Assembly: GCA_018262985.1 (NCBI GenBank)
Contig: JADFDI010000004.1
Coordinates: forward strand, 62,001 to 126,000
DNA length: 64,000 nucleotides
Source: Spirochaetota bacterium
GTDB lineage: Bacteria; Spirochaetota; Spirochaetia; Treponematales; UBA12059
Reading direction: 5' to 3'
The position numbers and the translations under genes were made by a program. Below, piece by piece: positions 46,440-53,844 of the stretch; within the stretch, counting starts at the first letter, position 1; each line of letters starts with the position of its first letter. The notes under the pieces were generated by a model. It worked only from the letters and a program-made list of their open reading frames with translations, was not told the DNA's origin and did no database searches.

Positions 46440-48227
46440 TCAGTTCTTGACGACGGCGCCGAACTTGCAGACGGCGTAGCACTCGCCGCACTTCACGCAG
46501 CGCGACGCGTCGATGACGTGGGCCTGCTTGCGCTCGCCGGCGATGCAGGGCACGGGGCACTTCTTGGCGCAGAGCGTGCAGCCGATGCACTTCGACGGAT
46601 CGATCGAGTAGGTCACGAGGTCCTTGCACTTTCCGGTCAGGCACTTCTTGTCGCGGATGTGCGCCAGGTACTCCTCGCGGAAGTGGCGGATGGTCGAGAG
46701 GGTCGGGTTGGCCGCGGAGCCGCCGAGCATGCAGAGGCTGGCCTTGGTCATGGCCTTGCCGATGCGCTCGAGCCGGGCCAGGTCGGCCTCCTCGCCCTTG
46801 CCCTTGGTGATGCGGTCGAGGATGTCGTGCATCTGGTTGGTGCCGATGCGGCAGGGGGCGCACTTGCCGCAGGACTCGTCGACGCAGAACTCCATGTAGA
46901 ACTTGGAGACGTCGACCACGCAGTCGTCCTCGTCCATGACGATCATGCCGCCGGAGCCCATCATCGAGCCGAGGGCCGCGAGGCTCTCGTAGCTGATGGG
47001 GGCGTCGAGGTCCTTCTCGACGATGATGCCGCCCGAGGGTCCGCCCGTCTGGACGCCCTTGAACTTCTTGCCGCCCCGGATGCCGCCGCCGATGTCGAAG
47101 ATGATCTCGCGCAGCGTCGTCCCCATGGGGACCTCGACGAGGCCGGAATTGTTCACCTTGCCGGTCAGCGCGAACACCTTGGTGCCCGTCGACTTCTCGG
47201 TGCCGATCTTGGCGAACCAGGCGCCGCCCTTGGTGATGATCACCGGGATGTTGGCCAGGGTCTCGACGTTGTTGATGACGGTCGGCTTCTTCCAGAGCCC
47301 CGAGATGGCGGGGAACGGCGGCTTCGGCACGGGCATGCCGCGGTTGCCTTCGAGCGAGCGCATCAGGGCCGTCTCCTCGCCGCAGACGAAGGCGCCGGCG
47401 CCGAGGCGGATCTCCACGTCGAACGAGAAGCCCGAGCCGAGGATGTCGTCGCCGAGCAGGCCGTATTCCTTCGCCTGCGCGATGGCGATCTTGAGGCGGT
47501 CGATGGCCAGCGGGTATTCGGCGCGGATGTAGACGTAGCCCTTGTTCGAACCGATCGCGTAGCCGGCCAAGGCCATGGCCTCGAGCACCGAGTGCGGATC
47601 GCCCTCGATGGTCGAGCGGTCCATGTAGGCGCCCGGGTCGCCCTCGTCGGCGTTGCAGATGATGTACTTCACGTCGCCGGGGGCCTTGCGGGTCAGGTCC
47701 CACTTGAGCCAGGTGGGGAAGCCGGCGCCGCCGCGGCCGCGGAGCCCCGCGGTCTTGAGCTCGGCGATGACGTCCTCGCCCTTCATCTGGAAGAGCGCCT
47801 TCTCGAGCGCGGCGTAGCCGTCGCGCGCGATGTACTCCTCGATGTTCTCCGGGTTGATGACGCCGCAGTTCCTCAAGACGATGCGGAACTGCTTCTGGTA
47901 GAACTCGATGTCATCGATCTTGTTGTTCGACTTGCGCGTCGACTTGTCGTAGAGCAGGCGCTTGACCTCGCGGCCCTTGACCGCCTGCTCCGCGATGATC
48001 TCCTTCGCGTCGTCGGGCTTGACCTCGACGTAGAAGGACTCCTCGGGAAGGACCTTCACGATGGGTCCCTTCTCGCAGAAGCCGAAGCAGCCGGTCTTGA
48101 CGATCTGGACCGCGTCCTTCACGCCCTGGGCGTCCGCTTCGGCGATCAGCCGCTTGTAGATCTCGTCGGACTTGCCGGACTCGCAGCCGGTGCCGCCGCA
48201 GACCAGCATGTACTGCCTGTAGGCCAT
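46440..48227 (-). CDS. hndC: NADH-/NADPH-dependent hydrogenase flavoprotein subunit (NuoF/HndC-type)
   Basis: 595 residues. An N-terminal thioredoxin-like ferredoxin domain (VCGGTGCESGKSDEI) precedes the 51-kDa diaphorase domain with FMN/NAD motifs (GLRGRGGAGFPTWLKW, NADEGDPGAYMDR). The [4Fe-4S] motif is ESCGKCAPCRIG, and the C-terminal ferredoxin domain has CIGCTLCAKKCP and CVKCGECYAVCKFG. It passes electrons between NAD(P)H and the hydrogenase subunit, possibly by flavin-based bifurcation. GGAGGGG precedes ATG 48227. The gap to hndD is 11 nt. Confidence 0.95.
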   Translation of the reverse strand: MAYRQYMLVCGGTGCESGKSDEIYKRLIAEADAQGVKDAVQIVKTGCFGFCEKGPIVKVLPEESFYVEVKPDDAKEIIAEQAVKGREVKRLLYDKSTRKSNNKIDDIEFYQKQFRIVLRNCGVINPENIEEYIARDGYAALEKALFQMKGEDVIAELKTAGLRGRGGAGFPTWLKWDLTRKAPGDVKYIICNADEGDPGAYMDRSTIEGDPHSVLEAMALAGYAIGSNKGYVYIRAEYPLAIDRLKIAIAQAKEYGLLGDDILGSGFSFDVEIRLGAGAFVCGEETALMRSLEGNRGMPVPKPPFPAISGLWKKPTVINNVETLANIPVIITKGGAWFAKIGTEKSTGTKVFALTGKVNNSGLVEVPMGTTLREIIFDIGGGIRGGKKFKGVQTGGPSGGIIVEKDLDAPISYESLAALGSMMGSGGMIVMDEDDCVVDVSKFYMEFCVDESCGKCAPCRIGTNQMHDILDRITKGKGEEADLARLERIGKAMTKASLCMLGGSAANPTLSTIRHFREEYLAHIRDKKCLTGKCKDLVTYSIDPSKCIGCTLCAKKCPVPCIAGERKQAHVIDASRCVKCGECYAVCKFGAVVKN

Positions 48228-48244
48228 ATCGTTCCCCTCCGCCC

Positions 48245-48640
48245 TCAGTTCCTGATGATGTCGGCCGCGGGGCGGTCGTAGATGTGCTCGTTCACGAGGG
48301 CGCGCGCGACGACGTGCCGGTCCACGATCTTCGTGGCGGTCGCGGCGTCGACCTTGCCGTAGATGGTGTCGGGCATGCCCGGCACGAGCACCTCGACGGT
48401 CGGCTCGACGTGGCAGAGCCCCATGCAGCCGGTCTGCGCCAGCACGACGCTCGCGCCGATGCCGTGGCGCTCGACCGCGGCCAGGATGGCGTCGAAGGCG
48501 ACGCGCGCGCCGGCGGCGATGCCGCAGGTGCCCATGCCGACGATGATCCGGATTTCCTTGCCCTCCGTCTCGCGGCGCTCGATGTCCCGCTTCTTCTCCT
48601 CGCGCAGCTTCCTGAGCTGCTCGAGCGTCATCTTCGCCAT
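48245..48640 (-). CDS. hndB: Thioredoxin-like [2Fe-2S] protein of the hydrogenase complex (HndB-type)
   Basis: 131 residues. Cys pattern MGTCGIAAG ... TGCMGLCHVEP, the four-Cys [2Fe-2S] thioredoxin-like ferredoxin fold, with VEVLVPGMPDTIYGKVD at the end. Start set at ATG 48640 (AAGGAG upstream); an upstream in-frame start lacks a ribosome site. It is located between the ATPase-like gene and hndC. Confidence 0.92.
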   Translation of the reverse strand: MAKMTLEQLRKLREEKKRDIERRETEGKEIRIIVGMGTCGIAAGARVAFDAILAAVERHGIGASVVLAQTGCMGLCHVEPTVEVLVPGMPDTIYGKVDAATATKIVDRHVVARALVNEHIYDRPAADIIRN

Positions 48641-48695
48641 GTTCGCTCTCCTTAACCCTGCTTCATGCCGCGGGACCATCCCCCGGCCCGATCCT

Positions 48696-49244
48696 TCAAT
48701 CCGCTTCCTGCGATTCCAGGAAGGCCTTCGCGAGCGCGAGCGATTCCGCGTCGCGGAGTCCTCCCGCCGCCTCGGCGAGCTCGGAGCGCCGGGCGCTCCA
48801 TGCGAGCCGGCTCTTGCCCGGCGTTTCCCTCGTCCTCGCGACCTCGAGCTCGTAGCCGCCCTCGAAGGCCATCAGCGACAAAACCAGGCCCGGCAGGTCC
48901 CCGACGGGCGGCGCGTCCGGATGGCCGAGGTGAAAGGCGAAGCGCACCCTCGTGCCCTTCCCCTTTTCCGACTCGACCGACCAGGTCCCGCCCGCGGCCT
49001 CGACGGCCTGGACCATGAAGGGGAGCCCGAGGCCCACCTTCCGCTTCGCGTGCTTGGTCCCGTCCGTGTGGAAGGGGTCCAGCGCCCGCGAAAGCTCGTC
49101 CCGATCCATGCCGCACCCGTCGTCCTCGACGAGGACCTCGACGCGGCCGTCCGATTCGGCGATTCGGAGCCCGATGTTCCGGGCGCCGGCCTCGACGGCG
49201 TTCTGCACGATGTCGAGCACGTAATCGCCGAAATCCCGGTGCAC
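48696..49244 (-). CDS. HATPase_c-domain protein in the hydrogenase operon
   Basis: 182 residues with a GHKL ATPase domain: IVQNAVEAGA (N box), VEDDGCGMD (G1) and KVGLGLPFMVQAVEAAGG (G2 and ATP lid). There is no HisKA, sensor or membrane segment, so it is not a full kinase; it resembles anti-sigma/serine kinase-like or ATP-binding regulators. Genes of this type recur between the NuoE- and HndB-type genes of hydrogenase operons in Clostridia and Thermotogae. It starts at GTG 49244, 2 nt after the hndA stop. The last about 80 residues are specific. It may sense nucleotide state or phosphorylate a regulator (inference). Confidence 0.85.
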   Translation of the reverse strand: MHRDFGDYVLDIVQNAVEAGARNIGLRIAESDGRVEVLVEDDGCGMDRDELSRALDPFHTDGTKHAKRKVGLGLPFMVQAVEAAGGTWSVESEKGKGTRVRFAFHLGHPDAPPVGDLPGLVLSLMAFEGGYELEVARTRETPGKSRLAWSARRSELAEAAGGLRDAESLALAKAFLESQEAD

Positions 49245-49246
49245 GG

Positions 49247-49720
49247 TCAGTTGCGGTGCTTCGCGATGATCTCCGGCAGCTGCTCAACGGTCACCTTGCC
49301 GTAGACCTCGTCGCCGACCATGAGCACGGGCGCCAGCCCGCAGCAACCCACGCAGCGCACCGCGTCGATGGAATAGAGCCCGTCGTCGGTCACCTCGTCG
49401 CCCTCGATGTTCAGGATCGAGCGCGCCTCCTCGAGCAGGGCCTGGCCGCCCTTCAGGTAGCACGCGGTTCCCATGCAGATGGCGAGCCGGTTCTTGCCGG
49501 GCTTCTTGGTCTTGAAGAAATGGTAGAAGGTGACCACGCCGTAGATCTTGGCCAGCGGCAGGTCGATCATCCGGGAGAGCGTCTCGGCCGCCTCGCGCGG
49601 AATGTAGCCGTACTCCTGCTGGATGCGGTGCAGGATCATGATCAGGTTGCCCGGCTTCGTCTTCCATTCCTCGACGAAGGCGGCGAGTTCCTTCGGAAAC
49701 TCCAGTTGGGCGATTGCCAT
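49247..49720 (-). CDS. hndA: NuoE-like [2Fe-2S] subunit of NAD(P)-linked hydrogenase (HndA-type)
   Basis: 157 residues. The 24-kDa subunit fold has N-terminal helices (LIMILHRIQQEYGYIPREAA) and [2Fe-2S] Cys motif GTACYLKGG ... DAVRCVGCCGLAPVL. It completes the Hnd/HydABC-type complex. ATG 49720 has GGAGGG 6 nt upstream. It is the first gene of the operon hndA - ATPase - hndB - hndC - hndD. Confidence 0.94.
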   Translation of the reverse strand: MAIAQLEFPKELAAFVEEWKTKPGNLIMILHRIQQEYGYIPREAAETLSRMIDLPLAKIYGVVTFYHFFKTKKPGKNRLAICMGTACYLKGGQALLEEARSILNIEGDEVTDDGLYSIDAVRCVGCCGLAPVLMVGDEVYGKVTVEQLPEIIAKHRN

Positions 49721-49790
49721 TCGTACCCTCCGGTGCATGGCCGGGCTCGGGAGCCCCGGCGCGGCCAAGCTAACATAGGATTCAAATTGT

Positions 49791-49810
49791 ATCAATAAGC
49801 CCTTATCGAT
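49791..49810. promoter_or_regulatory. Palindromic operator candidate upstream of the hydrogenase operon
   Basis: ATCAATAAG CC CTTATCGAT, 9-bp arms with one mismatch, in an AT-rich island 71-90 bp upstream of hndA. It suits a dimeric repressor or a redox regulator; it does not match the Rex consensus. The promoter itself could not be fixed, although TATGTT (49778-49773, minus strand) is a possible -10. Confidence 0.45.
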
Positions 49811-49950
49811 ATTAGTTTATTCTAACTCATGGATAGGCACGGATCCTGCATAAATATACGGCGTTTCCTATTCTAAGCCCGGACAGGGGAAGGGGACAGG
49901 GCGAAAATCTCGAATTCGAAGGGGGGAGCACGCCCCACCCAGACTACGGG

Positions 49951-50124
49951 AAGCGCGCAAACGCCAGAAAACGCGGCGAGGGGCTTTATCGGGACCGGCC
50001 GGGGCGGGGCCTGACTCAAGAATACGCACCCCGGCGCGCCGCTTCGCTTCGCTTGGGGGCGCGTATTCTTGAGTCACCCGCCGTCCTGCGAGCCCCGATA
50101 AAGGCACTTGCCGGGTTTGCGCTT
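49951..50124. repeat. Nested palindrome (large hairpin or cruciform)
   Basis: Three concentric inverted repeats. The inner one is a perfect 16-bp pair, TGACTCAAGAATACGC (50012-50027) with its complement at 50061-50076, extended by CCCC/GGGG. The middle pair is CTTTATCGGG (49984-49993) / CCCGATAAAG (50094-50103). The outer pair is AAGCGCGCAAAC (49951-49962) / GTTTGCGCTT (50115-50124), near-perfect. The arms contain AT-rich words unusual for this DNA. I recognise no coding or known RNA feature in the 597-bp gap 49721-50317. Confidence 0.85.
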
Positions 50125-50218
50125 GCACGCCGCGCCCGCCGGACGGGGGCGCGCTTCCCGGCTTCCGGGCGATTGCGTTGCTCGCACGCACGCGGCTCCC
50201 CCTCGCTACAGCGTCCTC

Positions 50219-50277
50219 GGGCGCGCCTGGCGCGCCCTCCGGTCGCTTCCGCTACCCCCACTCCGGAAACCGGAGTG
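50219..50277. terminator. Two small palindromes downstream of the receiver gene
   Basis: GGGCGCGCC T GGCGCGCCC (50219-50237, 9-bp arms) and CACTCCGG AAA CCGGAGTG (50259-50277, 8-bp stem). They lie 41-99 nt beyond the receiver stop codon on the minus strand and may end that transcript. Confidence 0.4.
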
Positions 50278-50317
50278 GCGGCGCCTATGCGACGACGGCG
50301 CGGGCCAGGGGGGCGGG

Positions 50318-50674
50318 TCAGCAGTCGACCTGGTCGAAGAGCTCGCGGAAGTTCTCGAGGGTGACGGGCTTGGCCAGGAAGGCGACGGGTTCGGTCTCGG
50401 CGGCGCGGCGGAGGGTCTCGCCGTCGGTGTAGGCGCTGGCGTAGGCGAGCGGGACCTTCCAGCGGTCCCGTATGATGGCGCCGGCCTCGATGCCGTCCAT
50501 GGGGCCGTCCAGGTGGATGTCCATGAGGATGAGGTCGGGCGTCTGCCGCTCGAGCCGCTCGAGCGCGTCCTCCGCGCTCTGGATCCGAGCGAGCACCTGG
50601 TGCCCGAGCGACTCGACCATGTGCGCGGTCGCGAGCTGGATGATGATCTCGTCCTCCACGATCATGACGTCCAT
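50318..50674 (-). CDS. Stand-alone response-regulator receiver protein
   Basis: 118-residue CheY-like receiver: IVEDEIIIQ (acidic pocket), phospho-Asp in LILMDIHLDGPMDGIEA, Thr/Ser in ASAYTD and Lys in LAKPVT. The HLDGPMDG form is typical of receivers linked to PAS histidine kinases of the HWE/HisKA_2 type. There is no output domain and no kinase adjacent. It is preceded by a TTGCCC-N17-TATAGT promoter that ends 6 nt from the ATG, with no Shine-Dalgarno. Confidence 0.9.
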   Translation of the reverse strand: MDVMIVEDEIIIQLATAHMVESLGHQVLARIQSAEDALERLERQTPDLILMDIHLDGPMDGIEAGAIIRDRWKVPLAYASAYTDGETLRRAAETEPVAFLAKPVTLENFRELFDQVDC

Positions 50675-50680
50675 GGCAGG

Positions 50681-50709
50681 ACTATAGCCCGACGCGGCGC
50701 GCGGGGCAA
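50681..50709 (-). promoter_or_regulatory. Promoter of the receiver gene, leaderless arrangement
   Basis: Minus strand: TTGCCC (50709-50704), 17-bp spacer, TATAGT (50686-50681), then CCTGCC and ATG 50674. Confidence 0.7.
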
Positions 50710-50756
50710 ATTTCCCCGGAGGGGCGGCGCCGGGGCGAAGGCGGCGCCCAGTTCCC

Positions 50757-51374
50757 TCAGAGCGGCATGAGGCGGGCCAGGGGCAGCGCGAGCAGGAAGG
50801 GCGCGGCCGTCGCCGCCAGGACGAGGGCTCCCGCGAGGTTCGTGCGCTCGGGCGGGGCGGCCTCGGCGTCGCCGGCCTCGCCGAAGCGCTCGGGCGGGAA
50901 CAGCTCGAAGAGCAGGGCGTCGAGGCTGCCGACCACGTCGTCGGCCTTGACGCGGCGCTTGGCGGCCATGATGGCGTCGAAGCGCACCAGCACCTGCGAG
51001 AGGAACCAGCCCGCGCGCCCCGGAAGCCGGAGTTCGCGGCGGATGGCGGCCAGGGAGCCGAGCACGGATCCGGCGATGGTCAGGCCCTTCACGACGCCGG
51101 CGCGCAGGGCCTCGTCGGTCACGCGGAAGCCGAGCACGGCGAAGAGCGCGAGCCCGCGCGGCGCGAGCAGCTCGAAGAAGGCCACGAAAAAGGCCAGGCC
51201 GAGGAAGTAGAAGGGCTTGATGCGCTTTCCGGCCGCGCGCGCGAGCAACCAGAAGGCGACGCACTCGAGCGCCAGCAGGATCAGGCTCGACTGGGCGATG
51301 AAGGCGGCGACCATCGCGACGCCCGCGGCGAGCGCCGCGTTCGGGCCGACCACCGGCCTAGCGCGAGCCGGCAT
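50757..51374 (-). CDS. EcfT-like membrane protein
   Basis: 205 residues with about five hydrophobic helices. The central block FRVTDEALRAGVVKGLTIAG and the cytoplasmic stretch with RFDAIMAAKRRV resemble the transmembrane T component of energy-coupling-factor transporters, but the Ala-Arg-Gly coupling motifs are not clear. There is no ECF ATPase gene in the window. The ATG overlaps the end of the nucleotidyltransferase/Gx fusion gene by 17 nt. It probably acts with that fusion protein. Confidence 0.65.
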   Translation of the reverse strand: MPARARPVVGPNAALAAGVAMVAAFIAQSSLILLALECVAFWLLARAAGKRIKPFYFLGLAFFVAFFELLAPRGLALFAVLGFRVTDEALRAGVVKGLTIAGSVLGSLAAIRRELRLPGRAGWFLSQVLVRFDAIMAAKRRVKADDVVGSLDALLFELFPPERFGEAGDAEAAPPERTNLAGALVLAATAAPFLLALPLARLMPL

Positions 51375-52341
51375 ACGCGGCCTCCACGGCGGCGAGCCAG
51401 GCCGACTTGGCGCGGAAGCGGGCCGCGAGCAGGCCCACCACCACGCTCGTCGCGGTGCCGATGCCCAAGAGCCAGGGGATGATGACCTTCGCGGTCGGCC
51501 CGAACACCACGATCAGCGAGAGCCAGGCCTGCACGAGGTTCGAGGCCAGGGCTCCGCCGGCGGCCAGTCCCAGGTCGCCGATATGGCGGCGGAACAGGGC
51601 CTTGAGGGCGAGCATGGCCGCGAGGCTCGCCAGCGAGCTCGCGGCGGAGAACACGAACACGTAGCTCGCGAAGGTGCCGTTGACGATTCCCTGCCCGATC
51701 ACCTTGGTCAGCGTGACGAGGAGCAAATGCCAGGGGCTCATGAAATCGATGGCCAGCAGCAGGGGCAGGTTCGAAAGCCCGAGCCGCATGAAGGGCACGG
51801 GCCGGGGGAAGAGGTACTCGATGGCGGCGAAGAAGAGCGAGAGCGCCCCGAAGACGAGCACCGCCTCCATGCCGGCGCTATGCCGCGCGCCGTCCTTCGC
51901 GGGGGGAATGGCCACCTTCGCGGGGGCGACCGCCTCGCGGTAGGCCGTGGAACTGTGCCGTTCGCGGCGATGGGCGCCGAGGCGCCTGACGGCGATGCGG
52001 ACGCCGTTCCGCCTGAGCCAGGCGCGGAGGTCGCGCTCGAGTTCCACCTGGTCGTGGCCGAGGCAGACCAGGTCCGGCTTCTCGCGCGAGAGCGCCCCGT
52101 AGCTCCCCTGCTCCTCGTCCGCGAGCGTCGCCGCGTCCACGAGGCCGCTTTCCGCGAGCTGGCGTATGCGCTCCGCCTCGGGGAAGACCGGCTCGCGGCC
52201 CTTCACGCGGCGCACGAAGGCGTCCCGGGACACGACCGCCACGAGGCGACCGCCCTTCGCGAGCGCGCGGGCGCGGCGGAGGAACCAGGCGTGGCCCGGA
52301 TGGAGGATGTCGAAGGTGCCGAAGACGAGGACGTCGCGCAT
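51358..52341 (-). CDS. FAD-synthetase-like nucleotidyltransferase fused to a Gx-transporter domain
   Basis: 327 residues. Residues about 1-130 are a cytidylyltransferase-like fold: GTFDILHPGHAWFLRRA, V-K-G-R-E-P, PEAERIRQL and LVCLGHDQ. This pattern is closer to archaeal RibL FAD synthetases than to TagD or PanC. Residues about 158-320 are a membrane domain of the Gx-transporter (formerly heptaprenyl diphosphate synthase component I) type, with RLGLSNLPLLLAID, TKVIGQGIVNGTF and ASNLVQAWLSLIVV. The chain is one continuous frame, not a frameshift. Making FAD at the membrane and passing it across is an attractive role (inference). ATG 52341 lacks a strong ribosome site. Confidence 0.75.
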   Translation of the reverse strand: MRDVLVFGTFDILHPGHAWFLRRARALAKGGRLVAVVSRDAFVRRVKGREPVFPEAERIRQLAESGLVDAATLADEEQGSYGALSREKPDLVCLGHDQVELERDLRAWLRRNGVRIAVRRLGAHRRERHSSTAYREAVAPAKVAIPPAKDGARHSAGMEAVLVFGALSLFFAAIEYLFPRPVPFMRLGLSNLPLLLAIDFMSPWHLLLVTLTKVIGQGIVNGTFASYVFVFSAASSLASLAAMLALKALFRRHIGDLGLAAGGALASNLVQAWLSLIVVFGPTAKVIIPWLLGIGTATSVVVGLLAARFRAKSAWLAAVEAAYAGSR

Positions 52342-52427
52342 AGGGTGTCCGGCCACGATACCGGCTCGCGCCACGGGGGTCAACGGGGCCGCCTCTCGTC
52401 AGGCGCGCTTGGACGCGCGGTTCCGGT

Positions 52428-52456
52428 TTGACCGGCCTCGCCCGGCCGAGTACGTT
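52428..52456 (+). promoter_or_regulatory. Promoter of the MFS gene
   Basis: TTGACC (52428-52433), 17-bp spacer, TACGTT (52451-52456), leader about 33 nt with GAGGTG before ATG 52496. Confidence 0.65.
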
Positions 52457-52495
52457 ACATGCGTCCGGCAAACCACTCCACCGCGAGGTGCTTAT

Positions 52496-53722
52496 ATGAA
52501 GAAGGAACGCTCCCAGGCGACCGGCAGGATCGGCGCCATCGGCTTCATCGTGCTGCTCGGCGTCGTCAGCCTCTTCGCCGACATGACCTACGAGGGCGGC
52601 CGGAGCCTCACCGGCCAGTACATGAACTTCCTCGGGGCCGGCGCCCTCGCGCTCTCGCTGGCCGCGGGCCTCGGCGAATTCCTCGGCTACGGGCTCCGCT
52701 ACTTCTCGGGAGCGCTCGTCGACCGCTCGAAGCGCTACTGGCTCATCGTGTTCGTCGGCTACGCGCTCCAGCTCGCCGCGCTCCCCCTGCTCGCCTTCAC
52801 CGGCGACTGGCGCGTCGCCATCGCCCTGCTCCTGCTGGAGCGGATCGCCAAGGCCTTCCGCAAGCCCGCCGCCGACTCGATGCTGGCCTACGCCGCCAGC
52901 GCCACGGGCCGCGGCTTCGGCTTCGGCCTCCACGAGGCCATGGACCAGATCGGCGCCTTCCTCGGGCCGGCCCTGCTCTCCCTGCTCCTCTTCCTGCGCC
53001 CCGACGGCGCGGGCATCGGCGGGCTCAGGGCCGGGCTCGTGCTGCTCTTCATCCCCGCCGTCGCCGCGGTGGCCAGCCTCGGCGTCGCGCGCTTCTTCTT
53101 CCCGAGGCCCGACGCCTTCGAGCTCGAATCGAAGACGCCCAGGCTCGGGACCAGGGGCATCAGCCCCGGCCTCTGGCTGCTCATCGTCGCGGCGGGCTTC
53201 CTGGCGGCCGGCATCACGGACTTCCCGCTCATCGCCTTCCACCTCAAGGAAACCGCCGCGCTCCAGCCCGCCTTCATCCCCCTGCTCTACGCGGGCGCCA
53301 TGGCGGTCGACGCGGCCGCCGCCCTCTTCTTCGGCTGGCTCTACGACCGGATCGGCTACAAGGCCCTGGTCGGCCTCTTCGTCGCGGAGCTCTTCACCGC
53401 GCCGCTCGTGTTCCTCGGCGGCCTGCCCGCCATCCTCGCGGGCATGGCGCTCTGGGGCATCTCGGTCGGCACCCAGGAGTCGGTGCTCAAGGCCGCCATC
53501 GCCGACCACACGCCGAAGGATTTCCGCGGCCGCTCCTTCGGGCTCTTCCAGACCGTGTTCGGCGCGTTCTGGTTCGGCGGGTCGGCCATCCTCGGCTGGC
53601 TGTACGGCTTCTCGCCGGCCCTGCTCGTCGCGGCCTCGGTCGGCTTCCAGGCGATCGCCCTGGTGCTCGCGGTGTTCGCCGGCTCGAAGATGGAGAAGGA
53701 AAAGGCGGCCGCCGCGGCCTGA
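52496..53722 (+). CDS. Major facilitator superfamily transporter
   Basis: 408 residues, about twelve hydrophobic helices in two halves. The loop-2/3-like motif appears as GALVDRSKRYW and its second-half counterpart as GWLYDRIGYKALVG. The N-terminal GVVSLFADMTYEGGRSLTG resembles the conserved 'D-M-x-x-E' start of an uncharacterised MFS subgroup found beside signalling genes. It could be an exporter; the substrate cannot be inferred. Confidence 0.88.
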   Translation: MKKERSQATGRIGAIGFIVLLGVVSLFADMTYEGGRSLTGQYMNFLGAGALALSLAAGLGEFLGYGLRYFSGALVDRSKRYWLIVFVGYALQLAALPLLAFTGDWRVAIALLLLERIAKAFRKPAADSMLAYAASATGRGFGFGLHEAMDQIGAFLGPALLSLLLFLRPDGAGIGGLRAGLVLLFIPAVAAVASLGVARFFFPRPDAFELESKTPRLGTRGISPGLWLLIVAAGFLAAGITDFPLIAFHLKETAALQPAFIPLLYAGAMAVDAAAALFFGWLYDRIGYKALVGLFVAELFTAPLVFLGGLPAILAGMALWGISVGTQESVLKAAIADHTPKDFRGRSFGLFQTVFGAFWFGGSAILGWLYGFSPALLVAASVGFQAIALVLAVFAGSKMEKEKAAAAA

Positions 53723-53761
53723 GGGTTCGGGGACTTCGCGCGCCCCGGCGCCCGCTCCCGG

Positions 53762-53806
53762 GCTCCCGCGGCGACTGCCCCGTTCAGCGGGACTCGCGGC
53801 GGGAGC
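53762..53806 (+). terminator. Hairpin after the MFS gene
   Basis: GCTCCCGC (53762-53769) / GCGGGAGC (53799-53806) enclose a 29-nt loop, 40 nt after the MFS stop codon. No T-tract. Confidence 0.3.
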
Positions 53807-53844
53807 GACTGGAAAGCCGGGGCCGCGCGGCCGATACTCGTCGC

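Noticed and set aside
49770-49812. Rex (NADH-responsive) operator before the hydrogenase genes
   Set aside because: The palindrome present does not match the TTGTGAA-N4-TTCACAA type; only a generic operator is claimed.
49951-50124. attC site, tRNA gene or riboswitch
   Set aside because: No integron core sites, no cloverleaf with conserved tRNA bases, and the element lies in neither leader orientation close to a start codon.
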